A stretch of 64,000 nt of DNA from positions 62,001-126,000 of the forward strand of contig NZ_NFIZ01000002.1 of assembly GCF_002159625.1 (NCBI RefSeq), in the 5' to 3' direction. The translations under genes were made by a program, and so were the position numbers. The number at the start of each line of letters is the position of its first letter. Positions within the stretch are counted from its first letter, which is position 1. The notes under the pieces are model-generated. The model was not told where the DNA came from. It did no database searches and saw only the letters and a list, made by a program, of their open reading frames with translations. Source of the DNA: Olsenella sp. An285. GTDB taxonomy: Bacteria; Actinomycetota; Coriobacteriia; Coriobacteriales; Atopobiaceae. This document shows, piece after piece, positions 1 to 7,736 of the stretch.

Positions 1-345
1 AACATCCTTGAACGTGAGGCTGGTCTCCGCCGTGGCTGAGTCGCCGTTCACCGTCACATTTCCGATCTCGTAGTCGAATCCTCCGAGCACCGCCCGTACC
101 ATGTCCTCCCCGGTGATGCCGAAACTCTCGAGGGTCTCCGTCGCCGCCCCCAGGCTCTCCGTCAGCGTACCCATCGTCTCCTCGTCGAGCTCCTTGAAGG
201 GCTCGAGCTCCGACGCGATGAGCTCCCGGATGACCTCCTCGGGGTTCGGCTCCTGCGTGCCGCAGGCCGTCACGCCAATGCAGCAGGTCAGCGCGAGCGC
301 GAGGGCGGCCAGCCCCGAGATTATCCGGCTGAGGTGCTTGTTCAT
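1..345 (-). CDS. Lipoprotein, partial (C-terminus beyond window)
   Basis: This reading frame is open to the left edge, so only the first 115 codons are seen. The start ATG at 345 has a strong GGAGGA ribosome site just upstream. The product begins MNKHLSRIISG and has a short basic n-region, a hydrophobic stretch and a lipobox VTAC, so Cys28 should be lipidated and the protein anchored outside the cell membrane. The mature part is acidic, with E/L-rich helices and then a stretch (GNVTVNGDSATAETSLTF) that reads like the beta-strand part of small NTF2-like or DUF5105-type lipoproteins. That family guess is weak. The gene is divergent from the redox pair that begins at 602. Confidence 0.8.
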   Translation of the reverse strand, partial: MNKHLSRIISGLAALALALTCCIGVTACGTQEPNPEEVIRELIASELEPFKELDEETMGTLTESLGAATETLESFGITGEDMVRAVLGGFDYEIGNVTVNGDSATAETSLTFKDV

Positions 346-601
346 CAGGTCCTCCTTGCGTCGTTGGTCCCTCAAGTATGAGGCAGGGCTTTCAGACTGC
401 TTCAAGCTTTCGGCCGGCGGGCCCACATCGGGGGCGGGGAGCCCAATGCCCGTGCCGTGCCAAGACCGCTCGCCGGCCAGACGTTCTTCTCGCCGATTGC
501 CCGACACATTCCGGAAATCTGTTGGATACGCTGAACTGACTATGCCGTGGCCGAGGGGGCCGCGGTGCGCAATAGACTCCAGAAGTGCAAGGAGAGGGCC
601 T
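346..601. other. Divergent intergenic region with one CGAGAAGAAC-family copy
   Basis: This is 256 bases between two divergent genes, so promoters for both should lie here. I see no confident -35/-10 pair. One exact copy of the window-wide 10-mer lies at 483-492 in the GTTCTTCTCG orientation. No ORF with a ribosome site is visible. Confidence 0.5.
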
Positions 602-2428
602 ATGGCAAGAATGCACGTCATGGAGCAGAGCGAGTCCCAGGCGATCATGTCGAGCATGCACGAGATGCTCGAGAAGCGCCTCTCGGTGAGCTCACTCGCC
701 CCATGCCCCGTCGAGTTCACGGCCTCCTACGTGGCGATGTGCGCCACGCAGAGCTGTGGCAAGTGCACGCCGTGCAGGAACGGTCTGCGCATGCTGCGTC
801 ACCTGTTCAACGACGTGCTCAACAACCGCGCCACGATGGAGACGCTCGACCTCATCGAGTCCACCGCGCGCACCGTCTACCTGTCGAGCGACTGCGCGAT
901 CGGCTACGAGGCCGGCGAGGTCGCGCTCATGGCCATCCGCGGCTTCCGCGACGACTTCGAGCACCACGTGCAGAAGCACGCGTGCGGCTTCGCGCAGCAC
1001 CAGACGGTGCCGTGCGTCTCCGGCTGCCCGGCCGGCGTGGACATCCCGGGCTACATCGCCCTGGTGGAGGCCGGCCGCTACACCGAGGCCGTGCGCCTCA
1101 TCCGCAAGGACAACCCGCTGCCGCTGGTCTGCGGCCTCGTGTGCGAGCACCCGTGCGAGATGCACTGCCGCCGCGGCATGGTGGACGACCCGATGAACAT
1201 CCGCGGCCTCAAGCGCTACGCCGTGGAGCACGCGGGCGACTACAAGCCCATCATCAAGGCCCCCACCAAGAAGCGCGTCGCCGTCATCGGCGGCGGCCCG
1301 GCGGGCCTCTCGTGCGCGTACTACCTCACCCTCATGGGCCACAGCGTCAAGATCTTCGAGCAGCGTCAGCACCTCGGCGGCATGCTCCGCTACGGCATCC
1401 CCAACTACCGCTTGCCGCGCGAGCAGCTTGACTCCGAGATTCAGTGGATTCTCGACTGCGGCATCGAGGTCGAGAGGAACCACAGCGTCGACGGCGACGA
1501 GCTCAACCGCCTGCGCAAGGAGTACGACGCCGTCTACCTGGCCATCGGTGCGCACTCGGACAAGAAGCTCGGGCTTCCGGGCGAGGACGCCGAGGGCGTC
1601 ATGTCCGCCGTCCAGCTCCTGAGGGACATGGGCGACAACAACCCGCCCGACTTCGAGGGCCTCACGGTCGCCGTCGTGGGCGGCGGCAACGTGGCCATGG
1701 ACGTGGCCCGCACCTCCGTGCGCCTGGGCGCCAAGAAGGTCGTCATCGCGTACCGTCGCCGCGTGGCGGACATGACGGCGCAGGACGAGGAGATCGCCGG
1801 CGCCGAGGCCGAGGGCTGCGAGGTCATGGACCTGCACGCGCCCAAGGAGGTCGTGGTGGACGAGTCCGGCCGCGTCTGCGGGCTCAAGGTCGAGCCGCAG
1901 ATCATCGGCGGGCTCAAGCGCGGGCGCCCCGCGCCGCGCACCGCGGAGGGCGGCGACGTCGTGGTCCCGTGCGACCGCGTCATCGTGGCCATCGGCCAGG
2001 ACATCGACTCCGGCACCTTCGAGGAGCAGGGCGTCCCCACCAAGTGGGGCCGCATCGTGACGGACCCGGACGGCGCCGTGCCCGGCCAGGACGGCCTCTT
2101 CTCCGGCGGCGACTGCCAGAGCGGCCCGGCCACCGTCATCCGCGCCATCAACGCGGGCAAGGTCGCCGCGGGCAACATCGACAACTACCTCGGCTACAAC
2201 CACAAGATCGAGCTCGACGTCGAGCTGCCGCCCGTGCAGTTCAAGGGCAAGATCAGCTGCGCGCGCTGCGAGATGCGCGAGCGCGAGGCGTCTGACCGCA
2301 TCCATGACTTTGACATCGTCGAGAACGGCCTCACCGACCAGGAGGCGCACCAGGAGGCGTCCCGCTGCCTGCGCTGCGACCACTTTGGCTTCGGTGCGTT
2401 CCGCGGGGGGAGGATCGAGCAGTGGTAA
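602..2428 (+). CDS. NuoF-tail/GltD-like FAD-dependent oxidoreductase
   Basis: The 608-residue protein probably moves electrons between NAD(P)H and the hydrogenase encoded next. Residues about 30-100 resemble the C-terminal 4Fe-4S domain of NuoF/HoxF proteins, with the cluster motif CGKCTPCRNG (Cys52, 55, 58) and a later Cys in SSDCAIGYEAG. Then comes a GltD-like part: a Cys-rich Fer4_20 segment (CVSGCPAGVDIP, CGLVCEHPCEMHCRRG), an FAD Rossmann motif IGGGPAG near residue 229, a second nucleotide motif VVGGGNVAMD near 358, and a final CARC...CLRCD. The ATG at 602 was chosen because AAGGAGAG lies just upstream; the frame stays open to 101 but without NuoF-like sequence. It overlaps the next gene by 7 bases. 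The arrangement recalls SfrB/NfnB-type subunits. The cofactor preference cannot be read from the sequence. Confidence 0.85.
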   Translation: MARMHVMEQSESQAIMSSMHEMLEKRLSVSSLAPCPVEFTASYVAMCATQSCGKCTPCRNGLRMLRHLFNDVLNNRATMETLDLIESTARTVYLSSDCAIGYEAGEVALMAIRGFRDDFEHHVQKHACGFAQHQTVPCVSGCPAGVDIPGYIALVEAGRYTEAVRLIRKDNPLPLVCGLVCEHPCEMHCRRGMVDDPMNIRGLKRYAVEHAGDYKPIIKAPTKKRVAVIGGGPAGLSCAYYLTLMGHSVKIFEQRQHLGGMLRYGIPNYRLPREQLDSEIQWILDCGIEVERNHSVDGDELNRLRKEYDAVYLAIGAHSDKKLGLPGEDAEGVMSAVQLLRDMGDNNPPDFEGLTVAVVGGGNVAMDVARTSVRLGAKKVVIAYRRRVADMTAQDEEIAGAEAEGCEVMDLHAPKEVVVDESGRVCGLKVEPQIIGGLKRGRPAPRTAEGGDVVVPCDRVIVAIGQDIDSGTFEEQGVPTKWGRIVTDPDGAVPGQDGLFSGGDCQSGPATVIRAINAGKVAAGNIDNYLGYNHKIELDVELPPVQFKGKISCARCEMREREASDRIHDFDIVENGLTDQEAHQEASRCLRCDHFGFGAFRGGRIEQW

Positions 2429-4146
2429 ACCTCACTATCGACGGCCGCGCCGTCAGCGTTCCCGAGGGTACGTCCATCCTCGACGCCGCCGCCCAGCTGG
2501 GCATCAAGATCCCGACGCTGTGCTACCTCAAGGACCTCAACGAGATCGGCGCCTGCCGCGTCTGCGTGGTCGAGGTCGAGGGCATAGACCAGCTCGTCGC
2601 CGCGTGCAACAACACCGTGCTCGAGGGCATGGTCGTGCGCACCAACAGCCCCAAGGTTCGCGTGGCGCGCCGCATGAACATGGAGCTCCTGCTGGCGACG
2701 CACGACTCCGAGTGCACGAGCTGCGTTCGCTCCGGCAACTGCACCCTGCAGTCGCTCGCCAACGATCTTGGCATCTCCGACCTGCCCTACGAGAAGCGCC
2801 TCATGCACGACCCGTGGGACAAGTCCTTCCCGCTCATCCGCAACAACGACAAGTGCATCAACTGCCTGCGCTGCATCCAGGTGTGCGAGAAGATCCAGGG
2901 CCTGGGCGTCTGGGACCTCGCCAACCGCGCCACGCACACGAGCGTGAACGTCCGCGGCGGCATGACGATCCAGGAGTCCGACTGCACCCTCTGCGGCCAG
3001 TGCATCACGCACTGCCCGACGGGGGCCCTGCGCGAGCGCGACGACACGCAGAAGGTCTTCGACGCGCTGGCCGACCCCGAGAAGGTCGTCGTGGTGCAGA
3101 TCGCGCCGGCGGTGCGCGCGGCATGGGGCGAGAGCCTCGGCCTCGACCGCCAGGACGCCACGGTGGGCCGCCTGGTTGCGGCGCTGCGCCGCATGGGCGT
3201 GGACTACGTCTTTGACACCAACTTCTCGGCTGACCTCACCATCATGGAGGAGGGCACCGAGCTGCTGCACAAGCTCGCGCACCGCGAGGAGAACACCTTC
3301 CCGATGTTCACCTCCTGCTGCCCGGGCTGGGTGCGCTACGTCAAGGCCGTGCGCCCCGAGCTCACCGACCAGCTCTCCACCTCCAAGTCCCCGGGCCAGA
3401 TGTTCGGCGCCATCACCAAGAGCTACTTCGCCGAGCTCAAGGGCATCGACCCCAAGAACATCTTCTGCGTGGAGATCATGCCGTGCGTGGCCAAGAAGCA
3501 CGAGGTGGCCATCCCCGTCATGAACGACGCCTGCGGAGACCCCGACGTCGACGTCTCGCTCACCACGCGCGAGATCGACCGCATGATCCGCGCCGAGCAC
3601 ATCGACGCCACCACGCTCCCCGAGGAGAAGTTCGACGACCCGCTGGGCACCTCCACGGGCGCCGGCGTCATCTTCGGCGCCACCGGCGGCGTCATGGAGG
3701 CGGCCCTTCGCACCGCCTACCACGTGGTCACCGGCGAGACCCCGCGCCCGGACGCCTTCTCCGAGGTTCGCGGTCTCGACGGCTGGAAGGAGGCCACCTT
3801 CGACCTCGCCGGCACCCCGGTGCGCGTGGCGGTGGTCCACGGCCTCGCCAACACGGCCTTCCTGCTCGACGCCATCGCCGAGGGCGCGGTCGAGTATGAC
3901 TTCGTCGAGGTCATGGCCTGCCCGGGCGGCTGCGCGGGCGGCGGCGGCCAGCCCATCCACGACGGCGAGGAGCTCGCGAGCGTTCGCGGCGACGTCCTCT
4001 GGGGCCTCGACCGCAAGTCCAAGCTGCGCAACTCCTATGAGAACCCGGCCATCCAGACGCTCTACAAGGAGTACCTGGGCGAGCCGCTCTCCGAGCGCGC
4101 GGAGGAGCTCCTCCACACGGACCATCACGCCTGGTCCATTCACTAG
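2422..4146 (+). CDS. hydA: [FeFe]-hydrogenase, CpI-like domain layout
   Basis: This 574-residue protein should catalyse reversible H2 formation in the cytoplasm. It starts at GTG 2422 inside the end of the upstream gene, with GGGGGAGG before it. The N-terminus is a 2Fe-2S ferredoxin-like domain (CYLKDLNEIGACRVC), followed by a His-Cys3 type segment (HDSECTSCVRSGNC), two 4Fe-4S motifs (CINCLRCIQVC, CTLCGQCITHC) and the H-cluster domain. The three H-cluster motifs are intact: FTSCCPGW (Cys299, 300), IMPCVAKKHE (Cys355) and EVMACPGGCAGGGGQP (Cys500, 504). Length and cysteine spacing are nearly those of Clostridium pasteurianum CpI. The overlap with the flavoprotein gene suggests a two-subunit NAD(P)H-linked enzyme. 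H2-producing versus H2-consuming use is not decided by the sequence. Confidence 0.93.
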   Translation: MVNLTIDGRAVSVPEGTSILDAAAQLGIKIPTLCYLKDLNEIGACRVCVVEVEGIDQLVAACNNTVLEGMVVRTNSPKVRVARRMNMELLLATHDSECTSCVRSGNCTLQSLANDLGISDLPYEKRLMHDPWDKSFPLIRNNDKCINCLRCIQVCEKIQGLGVWDLANRATHTSVNVRGGMTIQESDCTLCGQCITHCPTGALRERDDTQKVFDALADPEKVVVVQIAPAVRAAWGESLGLDRQDATVGRLVAALRRMGVDYVFDTNFSADLTIMEEGTELLHKLAHREENTFPMFTSCCPGWVRYVKAVRPELTDQLSTSKSPGQMFGAITKSYFAELKGIDPKNIFCVEIMPCVAKKHEVAIPVMNDACGDPDVDVSLTTREIDRMIRAEHIDATTLPEEKFDDPLGTSTGAGVIFGATGGVMEAALRTAYHVVTGETPRPDAFSEVRGLDGWKEATFDLAGTPVRVAVVHGLANTAFLLDAIAEGAVEYDFVEVMACPGGCAGGGGQPIHDGEELASVRGDVLWGLDRKSKLRNSYENPAIQTLYKEYLGEPLSERAEELLHTDHHAWSIH

Positions 4147-4149
4147 ACC

Positions 4150-4176
4150 TGACAGGGGGACAGTCCCTTTGTCAAG
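4150..4176. repeat. GGGACAGTCCC-type palindromic repeat (REP-like)
   Basis: A quasi-palindrome of TGACAGGGGGAC, a central A and GTCCCTTTGTCA lies three bases after the hydrogenase stop. The same element recurs at 37984-38048 (inverted pair), and close relatives with other arms occur at 50566, 57066 and 59519. Confidence 0.75.
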
Positions 4177-4180
4177 TTAT

Positions 4181-4213
4181 GGGCCCGGACCGCAACCCCC
4201 ACGGTCCGGGCCC
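4181..4213 (+). terminator. Strong hairpin, likely terminator of the hydrogenase operon
   Basis: A perfect 12-bp stem, GGGCCCGGACCG at 4181-4192 with CGGTCCGGGCCC at 4202-4213, encloses a 9-base loop. It lies 34 bases after the hydrogenase stop. Only CTTCGT follows, so there is no real U-tract; termination is inferred from stem strength and position. Confidence 0.65.
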
Positions 4214-4287
4214 CCTTCGTGGCGGGGGAGCGTCGGGGCGCACGTCAAGGCGCTATACTGTGCAGGTTCCCGAACGACGGAGGCCGA

Positions 4288-5478
4288 GTGGCAAGGCGTA
4301 CCCAGAAGAGAAGACGCGGCGGCGAGAAGAACCTGGATCAGGCGGCGCTTCCCGCGCTCTCCGCGCTGACGGAGCTCCCCTCCTTCGAGGAGCTTGCTCC
4401 GAGCGAGCGCCAGCTCGACGCCTATCGCGAGGCCTGCGCGCGAGCCGTCTCCTCCGGGGCGGGTGCGTCCGAGCTCGTCCTTGGCTGCGTCGTGCGCCTC
4501 GACCGGGGCTTCCCGGCCGTCCTCTGCGAGGACTCCACCTTCCGCGCCGAGTTCTCCGCCCGCCTCACCAAGGGCGGCCTCGCCGGACGAGCGGACGCGC
4601 GCGTGGCGGTGGGCGACTGGGTGTGCGCCCGGCGTCCCCACGGCCACGACATGGGCCTCATCGAGGAGATCGTCCCGCGCGAGAGCGACATCGCGCGCTG
4701 GCGCGGGGGGGCGCGCGGCGAGCGCCAGACGCTCGCGGCCAACGTGGACGTGGTGCTCGTGGTGCAGCAGCTCGGGGAGCGAGCCGTGTCCTGCGAGCGC
4801 ATCGCCCGCTCGGCCGTCATCGCCCGCGACTGCGGGGCGGGCGTGGCCGTGGTCCTCACCAAGGCCGATCGCGCCTCCGACGACGTCCTCGCCCGCGACG
4901 TCGCCGCCATCCGGGAGATCCTGGGGGAGGCCTGCCCGCTCGCGCTGACGTCGTCTGCCGCCACCGGCGCGGAGGAGGAGCGCGTCCGCGCGTGCGCCGA
5001 GCGCCTGGGAGTGCCGTGGGGGACGGATGCCGTCCGCGCGCTCGTGCCCGCGGGCGTGGTGGCCATCGTGCTGGGGGAGTCCGGTGCGGGCAAGTCCACG
5101 CTGCTCAACGCCCTTCTGGGCCGCGAGGCGCTGGAGACGGGCGAGGTGCGCGCCTCGGACGACACGGGTCGGCACACCACCGTGGCCCGTCGCATGGTGT
5201 CCCTGCCCGGCGCCGGCATCATCGTGGACGAGCCGGGGCTCAGGTCGCTGCCCATCGTGGGGCACGAGCGCGGGCTCGCCAAGGTCTTCCCGGACGTCGC
5301 GGAGGCCGCGCGGGGGTGCCGGTTCAGGGACTGCACGCACACGCACGAGCCCGGGTGCGAGGTGCGCGCCGGGCTTGCCCGGGGGGACTACTCAGAGGAG
5401 AGGCTCGCGTGCTACGTGGCGCTGGCGAACGAGATGCGGGAGAGCGCGTCCCAGCTCGACCCCGACGTCGTTCTGTGA
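4288..5478 (+). CDS. rsgA: Ribosome small-subunit GTPase RsgA
   Basis: RsgA is a circularly permuted GTPase that checks late maturation of the 30S subunit. The G motifs appear in the permuted order: G4 as TKAD (191-194), then the P-loop GESGAGKST (263-271), then G3 as DEPG (DTPG is usual). The zinc knuckle is C-x4-C-x-H-x-H-x3-C (Cys344 to Cys357, ending THEPGC). The N-terminal part before residue about 120 is the OB-fold region. The start is GTG 4288, preceded by ACGGAGG; the frame opens upstream, but the extra sequence looks non-coding. A TATACT -10 lies at 4254-4259. The 10-mer CGAGAAGAAC at 4323-4332 encodes Glu-Lys-Asn close to the N-terminus. Confidence 0.93.
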   Translation: MARRTQKRRRGGEKNLDQAALPALSALTELPSFEELAPSERQLDAYREACARAVSSGAGASELVLGCVVRLDRGFPAVLCEDSTFRAEFSARLTKGGLAGRADARVAVGDWVCARRPHGHDMGLIEEIVPRESDIARWRGGARGERQTLAANVDVVLVVQQLGERAVSCERIARSAVIARDCGAGVAVVLTKADRASDDVLARDVAAIREILGEACPLALTSSAATGAEEERVRACAERLGVPWGTDAVRALVPAGVVAIVLGESGAGKSTLLNALLGREALETGEVRASDDTGRHTTVARRMVSLPGAGIIVDEPGLRSLPIVGHERGLAKVFPDVAEAARGCRFRDCTHTHEPGCEVRAGLARGDYSEERLACYVALANEMRESASQLDPDVVL

Positions 5479-5762
5479 CCGGGGCCTAGACAGCATCAAA
5501 TTACAAATCACATAGACCCTCGCGAAGATTCTGCCCTGTGACGGCCCTGTGGCGGCCGTGCGGTGCCCTCGAGGTTCTTCTCGATAGCGAGAAGAACCTC
5601 GAGCTGGTGTTTCGCCCTCCTGTGCAAGCGCGCGGGAAGATTCGCGCACGCCCCGTGGCGAGCAATGCCGCGACGACCCGGGTTTTGCCGGGACGCGGGC
5701 GGACAATGCGCTCACGGAAGTCGCCGCCCGCGGGCGGCGGGCACGAGGGGAGGCATTGGCAG
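5479..5762. other. Intergenic stretch with paired 10-mer hairpin
   Basis: About 280 bases separate rsgA from the Tad operon. The recognisable content is the perfect inverted pair at 5568-5603 and, further on, the leader of cpaB. No gene with a ribosome site is seen. Confidence 0.55.
5568..5603. terminator. Perfect stem-loop built from two head-to-head CGAGAAGAAC copies
   Basis: CTCGAGGTTCTTCTCG at 5568-5583 pairs perfectly with CGAGAAGAACCTCGAG at 5588-5603 around the 4-base loop ATAG. Each arm contains one exact copy of the repeated 10-mer. It lies 90 bases downstream of rsgA and upstream of the Tad operon, a terminator-like position. No T-run follows. Confidence 0.7.
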
Positions 5763-6485
5763 ATGACGCGTCGCTTCAGGCTTGTGGTTTCGGGCGCCTG
5801 TGCGCTGCTGGCGGCGGTGCTCTGCGGGCTCTACGGGCAGCACGTCCGCGACGAGGCGGACCGCGTGCGCGCGGAGGCGCTCGAGCGCTACGGGGGCGAG
5901 GTGGTGAGCCTCGTCGTGGCGCCGGAGGGTCTCGAGGCGGGGGACGTGGTGGACCGCCGCAACGTGACCGAGCGCGACTGGCTCTCCGACCTCGCGCCGC
6001 GCGACGCCATCGTGGGGATGGACGAGGTGCTGGGGGCGGAGGTCACCATTCCCGCTGCCGCGGGCACGCCGCTGACCTCCCTCAACTTCCGCGACAACGA
6101 GGACGCCGTCGAGGTCCCGTCCGGATGCGTGGCGCTCACGGTTCCCGTGACGCAGGACCTGGGGCTTCCTGCGGCGACAGCCGCGGGGACCACGCTCGCC
6201 GCATACGAGGTCGAGGACTCGGGGGTGAGCCTCGTAGCCTCCGACCTCCTCGTCCTCCGGGCACCGGCGGACCAGTCCGGCATAGGGTCCCGCGGGGACG
6301 TGACGATCGCGGCTCGGCCGGAGAGCGTCGCGAGCGTCCTCTCCGCGAGCGCCGAGGGGAGCCTGCGCCTCGCGCTCCCCGCGGACGACGCGGAGGACCT
6401 CTCCGCCGGCCTGGGCACGGCGCCCAACCAGGTGGCGCCCGAGGAAGGCGGGGACGAGGGCTCGGAGGGGGTTGACGAGCCATGA
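5763..6485 (+). CDS. cpaB: CpaB/RcpC-like Flp pilus assembly protein (SAF domain)
   Basis: This 240-residue protein has an N-terminal membrane anchor (about 6-22, hydrophobic LVVSGACALLAAVLCGLYG). An SAF-like segment follows (VVAPEGLEAGDVVDRRNVTERDW...), the hallmark of CpaB/RcpC proteins that help assemble Flp pili at the membrane. The C-terminal tail is acidic and low-complexity. ATG 5763 was chosen for the GGGGAGG nine bases upstream; an in-frame ATG at 5706 is possible. The stop overlaps the next start as ATGA. In organisms without an outer membrane this protein has no secretin partner, and none is encoded here. Confidence 0.8.
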   Translation: MTRRFRLVVSGACALLAAVLCGLYGQHVRDEADRVRAEALERYGGEVVSLVVAPEGLEAGDVVDRRNVTERDWLSDLAPRDAIVGMDEVLGAEVTIPAAAGTPLTSLNFRDNEDAVEVPSGCVALTVPVTQDLGLPAATAAGTTLAAYEVEDSGVSLVASDLLVLRAPADQSGIGSRGDVTIAARPESVASVLSASAEGSLRLALPADDAEDLSAGLGTAPNQVAPEEGGDEGSEGVDEP

Positions 6486-7735
6486 GCGACTGGCTGGCGG
6501 CCTGCGACCAGGGGGACCGCAGGGCAGTCCGCGCGCTCGTCCGCTCCCTCGACCCCACGGGGTCCCTCGAGTTCGCCGCAACGGCAGACGCCGCGCGGCG
6601 CATGGTCTTCGAGTCTGCGCCGGGCGAGCTTGGCGTGGTGGTGGGGCCTCTCTCCGGGGGCGTCTCTGAGGTGAACCTCGCCGCTGCCGTGGCGCAGGAC
6701 GGCAACGCGCGCTGCGTGGTGCTCGCGCGGGGAGGGGCGACCGGGTCGCTTCGCTCCCGTGCGGAGCGGGCGGGCGTTGACCTCGTGGCGGACCTCGACG
6801 GGGTTCTCCCGGCGGAGGCTCGGGCGGAGAGCGATGGGGGTCGCCGCTCCGCCGAGCCCCCGCTCCTCAGGGCGGCGCGGAGCGCCCCCGCGCTCGTGGG
6901 CGACGTCTCCGAGCGGGCGCCCGTCATCGTCTTCTGCTCCGGGCGCGGGGGCGTGGGAAAGACCTCCGTCGTGGCAATGGCGGCGGCAACCGCGGCCTCG
7001 TGGGGAATGCGGGTGTGCGCCATCGACCTCGACCTCTCGTGTGGGAACCTCTACAGCTGCTTCGGCCTTGGCAACGGCGTTGACCTTGCGCGGGTCGTGG
7101 GGCAGGCGGGCGGGGAGTCGATGTCCCGCGAGCTCCCCGGGGCCCTGGCGGACCCGGGCGTGCAGGTTCTGGGCCCCTGCGAGCTTCCCGAGGCGGCGGA
7201 GCTCGTTGCCCCGTACGCCGGCGAGCTCCTCTCGCATGCGTCGGTCGAGTTCGACCTCGTTCTGGTGGACACCTCGGCGTGCTTCACGGACGCCGTCGCG
7301 CAGGCGGCGCAGCTCGCGGACAGGCTCGTGCTCGTCTGCGACGGGAGGCCCGGCGCCACTTCGTCCCTCGCTCGCACGAGCGGTCTTGCCGCCCGGCTGG
7401 GCGTCGAGCGGACGAGGATGGTTCGCCTGGAGAACGGGGTGAGCCCCCGCGCACGGCGCGACGAGGTCCGGGCGCCCGCCGGCGAGGGTCTGGAGGCGGC
7501 GAGGACCCAGCGCGTCCTCGACGGCGGGACCGAGGTGCCCGACCTTCTTGGGTCGGGGCAGGTGTGCGAGCTCGTGGGCTCCGCCTCCCCGTTTGCCGAG
7601 TCGGTCGCGACCCTGGTGGCGCAGATTCTCTCGGAGCTGGGCGGGCTTCCGGAGTGCGAGGAGGCGGAGCGGGCGCTCTCCGGCGCCGCGCCGCGCAGGC
7701 GGTCCCTCTTCGGGGGCAGATGGGGGGCGAGGTAG
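6482..7735 (+). CDS. tadZ: TadZ/CpaE-like MinD-family ATPase
   Basis: The 417-residue protein has an N-terminal receiver-like region (about 1-130) and a MinD/ParA ATPase domain. The deviant Walker A is GRGGVGKTS, preceded by VIVFCS. A second motif VCAIDLDLSCGNL and LVLVDTSA follow, as in CpaE/TadZ, which place the pilus machine at a cell site. It overlaps cpaB by four bases and is followed directly by tadA, the usual order in actinobacterial tad loci. Regulation beyond operon membership cannot be seen. Confidence 0.85.
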   Translation: MSDWLAACDQGDRRAVRALVRSLDPTGSLEFAATADAARRMVFESAPGELGVVVGPLSGGVSEVNLAAAVAQDGNARCVVLARGGATGSLRSRAERAGVDLVADLDGVLPAEARAESDGGRRSAEPPLLRAARSAPALVGDVSERAPVIVFCSGRGGVGKTSVVAMAAATAASWGMRVCAIDLDLSCGNLYSCFGLGNGVDLARVVGQAGGESMSRELPGALADPGVQVLGPCELPEAAELVAPYAGELLSHASVEFDLVLVDTSACFTDAVAQAAQLADRLVLVCDGRPGATSSLARTSGLAARLGVERTRMVRLENGVSPRARRDEVRAPAGEGLEAARTQRVLDGGTEVPDLLGSGQVCELVGSASPFAESVATLVAQILSELGGLPECEEAERALSGAAPRRRSLFGGRWGAR

Positions 7736-7736
7736 G

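Noticed and set aside
101-601. N-terminal extension of the flavoprotein frame back to position 101
   Set aside because: It runs antisense through the lipoprotein gene and a divergent intergenic region. A good ribosome site and family-like sequence start only at 602.
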